Assembly (NCBI GenBank): GCA_945878745.1
Contig: CAMDVY010000208.1
Location: 1 to 5,948 of the forward strand
Length of the DNA stretch: 5,948 bases
Origin: Klebsiella pneumoniae
GTDB lineage: Bacteria; Pseudomonadota; Gammaproteobacteria; Pseudomonadales; Azotimanducaceae
Direction: 5' to 3'
Positions 1 to 5,897 of this stretch are shown piece by piece. Both the position numbers and the translations under genes were made by a program. The notes below the pieces were generated by a model that was not told where the DNA came from, made no database searches, and was given only the letters and a program-made list of their open reading frames with translations. Within the stretch, counting starts at the first letter, position 1, and every line of letters begins with the position of its first letter.

Positions 1-11
1 TATCACGAACA

Positions 12-2045
12 ATGAAGGGATCCTCGGCTGCACTTTTTTTGATGCATCTCTCGCGCAGCGCGGTTCCGGCGTACCGAGAAGTCCCTTGCATCGCGGGGCT
101 GCTCCTGTGTCTTCTGGGCTGGCCCATTGCAGCGCAGGCGGAAACCCTGGACAGCACTGCACCGACCAACGTTGAAATCCCTGTTCACTGCAGACATGTC
201 GAAGTGCTTCGCCAGCCGTTTTTCGGCGATCTGCACGTCCACACACGGCACTCTCTGGATGCCAGTACTCAAGGCACGATGACGTCGCCGGATGAGGCCT
301 ACCTGTTTGCCAAAGGTGCGGCGCTGGGTGTTCAGCCCTGGCTCGCGAAGGGCGAACCGAGCCCACATATCAAGCTTGCAAGGCCGCTCGACTTTGCCAT
401 GGTTTCCGATCATGCGGAGTTGTTCGGCGAGACGAGCATCTGCACGGATCCATCCCATCCTCAGACCAACGCCTGGCAATGTGTGGTGTATCGTCGAACC
501 CCCAGACTTGCGTACTACTGGTTCAACTACTGGTCGGCAATGCAGGCCGAGCGCGTTGGATTTTGCGGCAAGGACAACACCCTGTGCCTCAAGGCAGCAA
601 CAGGTACGTGGCAGGAAATGCAGCGTGCTGCAGCCACACACAATGACGCCTCTGCAGACTGCAGCTTCACGACCTTTGTCGGTTACGAGTGGACCGGCGG
701 ATTCGTCGGTGATCTGTCCGGCAACATTCACCGCAATGTGGTGTTCAGGAGTGCCAGTGTCACACCGCAGGCGTATTCGTTTATCGATGAACCCAGTGCC
801 GAGCGGCTCTATGCAGCGCTGGATACCCACTGCCGGGTTGAAGACGACTGTGAAGCGATTGTCATCCCTCACAACTCCAATCTCGGTGCCGGCATCATGT
901 TTCCGGGGGTGGATGCTGCGGGAGAGTTGATCTCGACAGAATCGGCAGCGATTCGCCAGCGGTATGAACGACTTGCAGAAATCATGCAGCACAAGGGCAG
1001 CTCTGAATGCTATTTCGGACCGCTGCAGGCGACCGATGAAGCGTGTGACTTCGAGCAGTTGCCAGTCCGCAGTTTTACCGACAGTTCGCTGGCCGGTCCC
1101 AAAGATGGATTCCTGCGTGAAGTGCTGGGCGAGGGGCTCGAGGCGAACAATCGACTTGGCATCAATCCATTCAAGTTCGGTTTCATAGGCAGCACCGATA
1201 CTCATCTTGGTGCAGCAGGCGCGGTGGAGGAAGACGTATTTCTCGGCCACGGTGGTGCCGGCATTCCTGCGCGTGACAAGGTTCCGGCTGGTTTACCTGA
1301 TCTGCTGGAATACAACCCGGGCGGACTCGCCGTGCTGTGGGCTGAAGAAAACTCCCGTGACTCGCTGTTTTCTGCCATGCAAAGGCGTGAGGCGTATGCC
1401 ACCAGTGGCCCGAGAATGGTGGTCCGGTTTTTCGGTGGGTGGGATTATCCGGAGGATGCCTGCGCCGGGGATCAGCTGACGAGCACCGGATACCAGGGTG
1501 GTGTGCCCATGGGCAGCGATCTGCCAGAGGCAACAAACCAGGACCAACAGCCGACCTTCATTCTCAGCGCGCAGCGGGATGCCATCGGACCAGATCAGGG
1601 GAGCGGCATGCCGCTGGAACGGATGGAAATCATCAAGGGCTGGATCGACGTTGATGGCACGGTTCGAAATCGGGTTCTGACCGTCGCTCAGGACGACGGT
1701 GATTCGGACGTCGACCCGAAGACCTGCCAGGTATCTGGTCGTGGTTCAACAAGCCTGTGCACGGTCTGGCGAGATGAGTCCTTCATGCCGGAGCAGTCAG
1801 CATTTTACTACGCACGTGTTCTTGAACATCCTGTGTGCCGCTGGAGCCAACGACAATGCCTGGCTGCTAGTGTCGATTGCACCCGCCCGGAGACGATCGG
1901 CAAAGGGTTCTCCGGCTGTTGCGGGGCTGCGCATCGGCCGCTCATCCAGGAACGCGCCTGGACTTCGCCCATCTGGTACACCCCCCAACGAGCTGAAACA
2001 AACGCGCTGCTTGAAGCGTCTGTTGAGGTAAATTCGCATGACTGA
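12..2045 (+). CDS. DUF3604 domain-containing exported protein (PHP-like metal hydrolase fold)
   Basis: A 677-residue protein that fits the DUF3604 family, which resembles PHP-type metal-dependent phosphoesterases; no enzymatic reaction is established. The N-terminus has a hydrophobic stretch at about residues 26-43 ending in AQA before ET, which reads as a signal peptide cut near residue 43, so the mature protein should be periplasmic. The PHP-like motif FGDLHVHT lies at 71-78 (H75, H77), followed by SLDAST at 81-86. Other probable metal or active-site positions are D133-H134, H240, H287 in IPHNSN, and D396/H398 in GSTDTHLG. EAYATSGPR at 460-468 and the aromatic C-terminus are also typical. 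The mature part has 18 cysteines, as expected for a disulfide-bonded exported protein. The start is uncertain: no ribosome binding site is visible in the 11 bases before it, the frame is open to the window edge, and Met11 (base 42) would also leave a usable signal peptide. The end overlaps the next gene by 8 bases. The family call is strong; the function is unknown. Confidence 0.9.
   Translation: MKGSSAALFLMHLSRSAVPAYREVPCIAGLLLCLLGWPIAAQAETLDSTAPTNVEIPVHCRHVEVLRQPFFGDLHVHTRHSLDASTQGTMTSPDEAYLFAKGAALGVQPWLAKGEPSPHIKLARPLDFAMVSDHAELFGETSICTDPSHPQTNAWQCVVYRRTPRLAYYWFNYWSAMQAERVGFCGKDNTLCLKAATGTWQEMQRAAATHNDASADCSFTTFVGYEWTGGFVGDLSGNIHRNVVFRSASVTPQAYSFIDEPSAERLYAALDTHCRVEDDCEAIVIPHNSNLGAGIMFPGVDAAGELISTESAAIRQRYERLAEIMQHKGSSECYFGPLQATDEACDFEQLPVRSFTDSSLAGPKDGFLREVLGEGLEANNRLGINPFKFGFIGSTDTHLGAAGAVEEDVFLGHGGAGIPARDKVPAGLPDLLEYNPGGLAVLWAEENSRDSLFSAMQRREAYATSGPRMVVRFFGGWDYPEDACAGDQLTSTGYQGGVPMGSDLPEATNQDQQPTFILSAQRDAIGPDQGSGMPLERMEIIKGWIDVDGTVRNRVLTVAQDDGDSDVDPKTCQVSGRGSTSLCTVWRDESFMPEQSAFYYARVLEHPVCRWSQRQCLAASVDCTRPETIGKGFSGCCGAAHRPLIQERAWTSPIWYTPQRAETNALLEASVEVNSHD
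2025..2028 (+). promoter_or_regulatory. Ribosome binding site of the alpha/beta-hydrolase, inside the DUF3604 gene
   Basis: GAGG lies nine bases before the ATG at 2038 and inside the last codons of the upstream gene. It decides the hydrolase start. Together with the 8-base overlap (start ATG at 2038, upstream stop TGA at 2043-2045) it suggests translational coupling. Confidence 0.7.
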
Positions 2046-2886
2046 TCACGAGATCTTCGAGACCGATGAAGTGTGGGCACGTCACTCATCACTCGATTTG
2101 CTGGTAAGGATCTATCGCCGCGCCGACCTGTTGTATCCGTTGCCACCGATCATCAGCGTCCACGGCGGGGCGTGGAATCACTTTGATCGAACCGCAGGCG
2201 CGCTTTATCAACGAGCACTGGCGAAGGCAGGCTATCTGGTACTTGCCATCGATTTTCGGCAAGGGCCTGACTACCAGCATCCGGCAGCCAGTGCCGATGT
2301 GGTCGGAGCAGTCAGATGGTTGCGGCTTAACGCGGCGCGAATCGGTGCGGACGTTTCGCGGATCGGGATGTTGGGCAGCTCGTCGGGTGGACACCTGGCG
2401 ATGTTCGCAGGGGTGTTACCTGATGCAGACTTTCACGGCGGCACGCCGATTGTCACTGACGAAGGGGCTGGGGCGCACGACGACGTCGAGGCACGAGTGG
2501 ACTACCTGATTGCCCTGTGGCCAGTCTCGGATCCCTATCATCGATACCGGTATGCCAAACGGGCGGGGATAGACCGGCTTGCACAAGCGCACGAACGGTT
2601 TTATGTCGATGAAGCAGCCATGCGAGCGGCCAGCGTGCCACGTGTGGTGCAGGCCGGCGAAGCGCAGCATCTCCCGCCATTATTGGTCGTGATGCCCGGC
2701 GAAGATGGCAACGTACCGATGGACATGACCTTTGATCTGCTGAAAGCCTGGCAGGTACGGGGAGGGTACCTCGAGTACGCGCACTTTCCCGGTGAACCGC
2801 ACGGATTCGGGTACCAGGCGTCGGATGCCACGTGGACCATGGTGGCGTTGATCGGGGCGTTCGCCGGTCGCATGCGCAAGTTGTGA
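2038..2886 (+). CDS. alpha/beta-hydrolase (esterase / arylformamidase-like)
   Basis: A 282-residue cytoplasmic alpha/beta-hydrolase fold protein without a signal peptide. It resembles the hormone-sensitive-lipase, BD-FAE and kynurenine-formamidase-like group, which cut small esters or amides. HGGAW at 42-46 is the oxyanion-hole motif. DFRQGPDYQHPAASADV at 72-88 matches the family's conserved DYRL-P-hP-a-D block. The nucleophile elbow is GSSSGG at 113-118, giving Ser115 as the nucleophile. Asp223 in GEDGNVP and His255 in EPHGFG complete a likely catalytic triad. The length is normal for the group and all key residues are present. It starts inside the end of the DUF3604 gene with its own GAGG site, so the two genes are probably one operon. 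The pairing suggests a shared pathway, but the substrate cannot be read from the sequence; an arylformamidase role is only one possibility, as no other kynurenine-pathway gene is present. Confidence 0.92.
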   Translation: MTDHEIFETDEVWARHSSLDLLVRIYRRADLLYPLPPIISVHGGAWNHFDRTAGALYQRALAKAGYLVLAIDFRQGPDYQHPAASADVVGAVRWLRLNAARIGADVSRIGMLGSSSGGHLAMFAGVLPDADFHGGTPIVTDEGAGAHDDVEARVDYLIALWPVSDPYHRYRYAKRAGIDRLAQAHERFYVDEAAMRAASVPRVVQAGEAQHLPPLLVVMPGEDGNVPMDMTFDLLKAWQVRGGYLEYAHFPGEPHGFGYQASDATWTMVALIGAFAGRMRKL

Positions 2887-2990
2887 CCTATCGGCCGTAG
2901 AACCGGTACCAGAGATACTTGGCCCTGTGCGAGATGGCTGACAAAGCCTTGGTCATGTCCTTTTTTCAGAAATTCGGAAGGCGAGAAAGT

Positions 2991-3005
2991 GTTACCTCTT
3001 GTAAC
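2991..3005. promoter_or_regulatory. Inverted repeat GTTAC-N5-GTAAC, candidate operator of the aldo/keto reductase gene
   Basis: A perfect 5-base dyad with a 5-base spacer (GTTAC CTCTT GTAAC). It satisfies the T-N11-A pattern of LysR-type regulator boxes (T2992, A3004). A weak -10-like element, TAGACT at 3038-3043, lies downstream with no recognisable -35. If transcription starts near 3050, the repeat is centred near -52, an activator-type position. No LysR gene is present in the window, so the regulator is not identified. The symmetry is seen directly; the role is inferred. Confidence 0.4.
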
Positions 3006-3055
3006 GATTCGGAAGCACTCGGCGCAGACAAGCCGCGTAGACTGTACACAACAAA

Positions 3056-3061
3056 AGGGAG
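3056..3061 (+). promoter_or_regulatory. Ribosome binding site of the aldo/keto reductase
   Basis: AGGGAG ten bases before ATG 3072. It supports that start over the in-frame ATG at 2919, which would add 51 residues unlike any reductase N-terminus. Confidence 0.7.
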
Positions 3062-3071
3062 CGACCGGCGA

Positions 3072-4055
3072 ATGAAAACAGCACGACTGGGGTCACTGGA
3101 AGTGAGTGTGCTCGGACTGGGTTGCATGGGCATGTCGCAAGCATACGGGGAAGCCGATCTCGCAGAATCCGAGCGGACACTGCATCGGGCACTGGACCTG
3201 GGTATCACGTTCCTGGATACCGCCAACGTCTACGGGATGGGTCACAACGAAACGCTGATCGGTCGAGTGCTCAAGGCTCGCCGGCAGGAGTTTGTACTGG
3301 CGACAAAATTCGGCATCGCGGTCGGAGAGAAGGGCGCGCGCGGGGTCAACGGCAGGCCAGATCAAGTGGAGGCACGCTGCAATGAAAGCCTGGCTCGCCT
3401 GCAGACCGATGTGATCGACCTGTACTACCTGCATCGTGTGGACCCGGATGTGCCAATAGAAGACACCGTCGGGGCCATGGCCAAACTGGTCCAGGCCGGC
3501 AAGGTACGACATCTTGGATTGTCCGAAGTGTCCTCGCGCAATCTACGCCGCGCGCACGCGGTGCATCGCATTACTGCCGTGCAGTCGGAATACTCGCTGT
3601 GGACCCGTGATGTTGAAGACAAGGTGTTGCCAACCTGTCGTGAGCTGGGCATCGGCTTTGTGCCGTTCAGCCCATTGGGACGCGCGGTACTGACCGGGGC
3701 AATCACCGGCGAGCAGTCACTGACGGGTCCGAAGGACATGCGATCGACCATGCCGCGTTTCCAGGGAGAAAATCTCAGTCGCAACCTGGCGCTGGTCAAT
3801 GAACTCGCCGAACTGGCAGCCGCCAAACGTTGCACGCGTGGGCAGTTGGCCCTGGCGTGGCTACTCGCCAAGGGCGGCGACATCGCACCGATTCCTGGTA
3901 CCAAGCGCGTCAGCTACCTCGAGGAGAATGTGGCAGCAGCAACGATTCCGCTGGATGCGGATGAGGTCCGCGCGTTGGATGCCTTGTTTGCTCGTGACAA
4001 GATTGTCGGGGCGCGTTATAACGAGGCCGGGCTGCGAACGCTTGATCGAGAATAG
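3072..4055 (+). CDS. NADPH-dependent aldo/keto reductase
   Basis: A 327-residue aldo/keto reductase of the bacterial group close to AKR13/YakC-type enzymes, which reduce aldehydes or ketones to alcohols with NADPH in the cytoplasm. The start gives MKTARLGSLEVSVLGLGCMG, the usual opening of the TIM barrel. The catalytic tetrad is complete: Asp49 and Tyr54 in LDTANVY, Lys79 in ATKFG, and His121 in YYLHRVDP. Cofactor-site segments follow: GLSEVS at 149-154, QSEYSLW at 171-177, PFSPLGRAVLTG at 198-209, and IPGTKRVSYLEEN at 274-286. Length is normal and nothing is missing. It has its own upstream control region and probably its own promoter, so it may not be co-transcribed with the hydrolase. The physiological substrate is not predictable; such enzymes often act on reactive aldehydes or methylglyoxal-type compounds, but that is family knowledge and not shown here. 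Confidence 0.95.
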   Translation: MKTARLGSLEVSVLGLGCMGMSQAYGEADLAESERTLHRALDLGITFLDTANVYGMGHNETLIGRVLKARRQEFVLATKFGIAVGEKGARGVNGRPDQVEARCNESLARLQTDVIDLYYLHRVDPDVPIEDTVGAMAKLVQAGKVRHLGLSEVSSRNLRRAHAVHRITAVQSEYSLWTRDVEDKVLPTCRELGIGFVPFSPLGRAVLTGAITGEQSLTGPKDMRSTMPRFQGENLSRNLALVNELAELAAAKRCTRGQLALAWLLAKGGDIAPIPGTKRVSYLEENVAAATIPLDADEVRALDALFARDKIVGARYNEAGLRTLDRE

Positions 4056-4083
4056 TCGAAAAATGCTTGCTGCCTGCTGGTTT

Positions 4084-4113
4084 GCGAAGCCTTGGGCCTT
4101 CTTGGCTATTCGC
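4084..4113. terminator. Bulged hairpin between convergent genes, possible two-way terminator
   Basis: GCGAAGCC (4084-4091) can pair with GGC (4104-4106) and TTCGC (4109-4113), leaving a TA bulge and a 12-base loop: eight pairs in all. It lies just after the reductase stop and covers the stop codon of the minus-strand membrane gene. There is no T-run after the stem on either strand, so it would be a non-canonical terminator or simply a protective 3' structure. Confidence 0.35.
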
Positions 4114-4498
4114 CGGTTCGTTGGATCATGTGTACCACACCACCCAGGACCAGGCAGATCAGGGCCACCACATCGGCCTGTACCACGCGTTGAATGGCGG
4201 GGACGCTGACGCTCCCGGTCGTGTGCCAGGGTTCTGCAAGCAACAGAAAGGAAACCACGCTGACCAGACCGGCCACGAAGGCAAGTGATCGATAAGCAGG
4301 TGTAAACGCGGCGAATACAAAAAACGCACCGAGCAGAGCAAACAGGACAGCGCGATGGCGCATCAGCAGAGCCAGGGACTCATCCTCCACGCTCATGCCA
4401 TATAGCACCTGCAAGCGATCAGCGCCGAACACACCAACTGCAGGTAGCAGATGAATGATCCCGGTAATCAAGAGAGTGAACGTAATGATGAGGTTCAT
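4106..4498 (-). CDS. Small four-helix inner-membrane protein, function unknown
   Basis: A 130-residue hydrophobic protein with four likely membrane segments at about residues 3-23, 49-66, 70-88 and 105-124. Between the first two is a conserved-looking loop, GADRLQVLYGMSVEDESLALLMRHRAVLFALLG (about 25-57), whose LMRHRAVLF core places charged residues at the membrane edge. The overall layout is like small DoxX-like or other uncharacterised proteobacterial membrane proteins, but I cannot assign a named family with certainty. The start at 4498 gives MNLIITFTLL, a natural first helix; the longer frame from 4552 would add 18 polar residues unlike a membrane-protein start. The ribosome site is weak (GGA seven bases before the ATG). 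It converges with the reductase and diverges from the DUF2834 gene, sharing a 124-base control region with it. There is no catalytic motif and no function is proposed. Confidence 0.8.
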   Translation of the reverse strand: MNLIITFTLLITGIIHLLPAVGVFGADRLQVLYGMSVEDESLALLMRHRAVLFALLGAFFVFAAFTPAYRSLAFVAGLVSVVSFLLLAEPWHTTGSVSVPAIQRVVQADVVALICLVLGGVVHMIQRTGE

Positions 4499-4501
4499 GG
4501 C

Positions 4502-4526
4502 GTCGTCCGTTGGTTCTTTCGACGAC
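4502..4526. repeat. Inverted repeat GTCGTC-N13-GACGAC before the minus-strand membrane gene
   Basis: Six perfect pairs with a 13-base spacer, ending three bases before the ATG at 4498. If transcribed, the hairpin would cover the weak GGA ribosome site and could limit translation. If transcription instead starts near 4518, as the candidate promoter suggests, only one arm is in the RNA and the repeat would act as a DNA site over the -10. Confidence 0.4.
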
Positions 4527-4556
4527 ACTAGCTCAACCCCTGAGTGCAACAACTAC

Positions 4557-4600
4557 GTCTGAGGTAATTGCCGGGATTCAGCCAAGGAGTAGTCTGAGGT
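4557..4600 (+). repeat. Direct repeat GTCTGAGGT, two copies 35 bases apart
   Basis: Copies at 4557-4565 and 4592-4600 are identical over nine bases. The second overlaps the proposed -10 of the DUF2834 gene; the first lies just upstream of its -35. A third CTGAG occurs at 4540-4544 in the same orientation. The placement fits operator sites, possibly for the XRE regulator encoded downstream, but this is inference. Confidence 0.4.
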
Positions 4601-4622
4601 TCTCATCAAGTGGATGATCGCC

Positions 4623-4946
4623 ATGAAAAACCTCTACCTGCTTCTGGCTGTTGTCGGTGCGGTTGTTCCCTACGTCTTTTTTGCAGAGCATCTGACGACG
4701 GTTGGCTTTGATGTCGTCGACTTTGTCCGCGCCGGCTTTGTCAACGGCGTGGCGGGTGGATTCACCGCCGATGTCCTGATTTCATCGGTGGTTTTCTGGG
4801 TCTACTTGTTCAGCCGGAAAGCACCGCTGATCTGGATGTACATCGCCCTCAATCTCCTCATCGGTTTATCCTGTGCCTTGCCTCTTTATCTCTGGCGACA
4901 GGCGGTGCTGGCCGAAGCATCTGCGCTGCAGCCGTCTGCAACGTGA
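4623..4946 (+). CDS. DUF2834 family small membrane protein
   Basis: A 107-residue membrane protein that fits the DUF2834 family: an MKNLYLLLAVVGAVVPY opening, a central GFTADVLISSVVFWVYLFS segment, and a last helix with LLIGLSCALPLYLW. Three membrane segments are likely at about 3-20, 46-64 and 70-91, with an ordinary polar tail. No catalytic residues are visible and the family has no known function. The start at 4623 gives the family-typical MKNLY beginning, with GTGGAT at 4610-4615 as ribosome site; an in-frame ATG at 4614 would add only MIA and cannot be ruled out, with GAGG at 4596-4599 as its more distant site. The stop is 13 bases before the XRE regulator gene, so the two are probably one transcript driven from the divergent control region upstream. 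Confidence 0.88.
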   Translation: MKNLYLLLAVVGAVVPYVFFAEHLTTVGFDVVDFVRAGFVNGVAGGFTADVLISSVVFWVYLFSRKAPLIWMYIALNLLIGLSCALPLYLWRQAVLAEASALQPSAT

Positions 4947-4959
4947 TCGGAACGGTCCC

Positions 4960-5799
4960 ATGATGAATGTTGAGTCGAGTACCACAGGCTTCGGAGACAT
5001 GCTGCGACATTGGCGGACCCGGCGTGGTCGAACGCAGTTTGAACTGTCCCAGCACGCCGGATTTTCGCAGCGACACCTGAGTTTTCTGGAGTCTGGTCGA
5101 TCAAAACCCAGTCGTTCGACGGTGGTCATTCTGGCTGACGCGCTGGAAGTGCCGGTAGGTGAGCGCAACGGTCTGCTGCAGTCGGCGGGCTTTGCGCCGT
5201 TGTACAGCGCCGAACCTCTGGACAGTGCTCGCCTTCGTTATGCCATCTCGGCGCTGGAAGCTGTCCTTGAAAGTCACCAGCCCTTTCCGGCCCTGATCGT
5301 TGATCGTGGCTGGAACATGCTGCAAGCCAATTCCAGCGCGCTCATGCTGTTCCAGAAGTTCCTGCCGATGCCTCTCGCCCTCTCGCCTGACAAGCCACTG
5401 AACGTCATGCGGATGTGCATCGAACCCGGTGGGCTGAGGGCCAGCATCGCCAACTGGCCATCGTTCGCCGCAGCTTTCCTGCCACAACTCAAGGCCGAGC
5501 AAATGCTCGCCCCCAATCCAGTCGTGCAGGAAGTGATCGAGATGATCGAGCAGGACCCCGAGTATCGGGAGCGGGGCAGGGAGGCGGCTCAGGTCGTCAG
5601 AACGCCCGTAGCCACGCTGCAATTGGAGTATGGAGATCTGAAGATCGAGCTCTTCACGCTGCTCAGCATGTTCGGTTCACCGAATGACTCGAGTCTGTCA
5701 GAGCTTCGGGTCGAGACGTTTTTTCCTGCTAACGAAGCGTCGCGGGAATTGTTGTTGAAGTTTGATGCGGAGCTGCGTGGGAAGGTCGGCGGCGGATAG
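4960..5799 (+). CDS. XRE-family transcriptional regulator with MmyB-like (MLTR) ligand-binding domain
   Basis: A 279-residue DNA-binding regulator. Residues 11-70 form a helix-turn-helix of the XRE/Cro type (FGDMLRHWRTRRGRTQFELS, then SQRHLSFLESGRSKPSR with recognition helix near 36-47). Residues about 107-257 match the MmyB-like ligand-binding domain: PFPALIVDRGWNMLQAN at 108-124, LNVMRMCIEPGGLRASIANW at 147-166, and the closing MFGSPNDSSLSELRVETFFPA at 237-257. Family members are PAS-like ligand sensors, and one structure of the family holds a fatty acid, so a lipid-like ligand is possible. The start at 4960 has GGAACGG seven bases or fewer upstream; ATG 4963 is an alternative. The frame extends to 4873 but that part overlaps the DUF2834 gene and is not family-like. 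It probably shares a transcript with DUF2834 and may autoregulate. REP hairpins begin 14 bases after its stop. Confidence 0.95.
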   Translation: MMNVESSTTGFGDMLRHWRTRRGRTQFELSQHAGFSQRHLSFLESGRSKPSRSTVVILADALEVPVGERNGLLQSAGFAPLYSAEPLDSARLRYAISALEAVLESHQPFPALIVDRGWNMLQANSSALMLFQKFLPMPLALSPDKPLNVMRMCIEPGGLRASIANWPSFAAAFLPQLKAEQMLAPNPVVQEVIEMIEQDPEYRERGREAAQVVRTPVATLQLEYGDLKIELFTLLSMFGSPNDSSLSELRVETFFPANEASRELLLKFDAELRGKVGGG

Positions 5800-5812
5800 A
5801 AGGGTGGATTTT

Positions 5813-5840
5813 CCAATCGGGCTCGGGAGAGCCCTCCTAA
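5813..5840 (-). repeat. REP-like palindrome, copy 1
   Basis: CCAATC, then stem GGGCTC (5819-5824), loop GGGA, stem GAGCCC (5829-5834), then TCCTAA. Read on the minus strand it is TTAGGA, hairpin, GATTGG, a REP element in which the leading G of GTAG is changed to T. It sits 14 bases after the regulator stop and could protect the 3' end of that transcript; there is no T-run, so it is not a standard terminator. Confidence 0.7.
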
Positions 5841-5865
5841 AAGATCATCGAGGTCGGCCAGTCTT

Positions 5866-5886
5866 GTAGCGGTCTCCGACCGCGAT
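5866..5886 (+). repeat. REP-like palindrome, copy 2 (opposite orientation)
   Basis: GTA, then stem GCGGTC (5869-5874), loop TCC, stem GACCGC (5878-5883), then GAT. It keeps the GTAG foot and the TC-TCC-GA and CGAT elements of the other two copies but has a different stem sequence and lies on the other strand. Confidence 0.65.
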
Positions 5887-5897
5887 CCGAATTGAAG

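Larger units (their letters stand above)
2887..3071. other. Intergenic region between hydrolase and aldo/keto reductase
   Basis: This 185-base gap separates the hydrolase operon from the reductase. It holds a T6 run (2961-2966) preceded by only weak pairing (GGCT 2936-2939 with AGCC 2945-2948, or GACA 2940-2943 with TGTC 2956-2959), so a terminator here is possible but unconvincing. It also holds the inverted repeat at 2991-3005 and the reductase ribosome binding site. On the minus strand, 2956-2888 reads as a 22-codon frame ending in YLWYRFYGR; its only purine-rich lead (AAGGA) sits too close to the ATG, so it is not called as a gene. The reductase frame stays open back to 2919, but that stretch has no family similarity and contains the inverted repeat, so it is treated as non-coding. 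Confidence 0.6.
4499..4622. promoter_or_regulatory. Divergent control region between the two small membrane-protein genes
   Basis: 124 bases between the start codons of the minus-strand membrane gene and the DUF2834 gene. A possible plus-strand promoter is TTGCCG (4568-4573), 16 bases, TAGTCT (4590-4595). A possible minus-strand promoter is TTGTTG (4552-4547), 16 bases, TAGTGT (4530-4525). Both match the sigma-70 consensus only moderately. Repeats that could bind a regulator are the direct repeat GTCTGAGGT at 4557-4565 and 4592-4600, the dyad CTCA-N5-TGAG at 4532-4544, and the dyad GTCGTC (4502-4507) / GACGAC (4521-4526). Promoter calls are by eye. Confidence 0.45.

Noticed and set aside
3..1250. 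415-codon open frame on the minus strand opposite the DUF3604 gene
   Set aside because: It is fully antisense to a gene with clear family motifs, has no recognisable domain, and is a known effect of GC-rich codon usage on the opposite strand.
2936..2966. Rho-independent terminator after the hydrolase
   Set aside because: The T6 run is good, but only four-pair stems can be drawn and the better one ends 12 bases before the T-run.
2919..3071. N-terminal extension of the aldo/keto reductase from ATG 2919
   Set aside because: The extra 51 residues do not resemble the family, the stretch contains a perfect inverted repeat, and a good ribosome site precedes ATG 3072.
3425..3904. 159-codon minus-strand frame opposite the reductase
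   Set aside because: Arginine- and serine-rich, low-complexity translation antisense to a complete aldo/keto reductase; a shadow.
4873..4959. N-terminal extension of the XRE regulator
   Set aside because: It overlaps the DUF2834 gene, is unlike regulator N-termini, and a ribosome site precedes ATG 4960.
5101..5622. 173-codon minus-strand frame opposite the XRE regulator
   Set aside because: No domain, and it lies wholly within a convincing regulator gene on the other strand.
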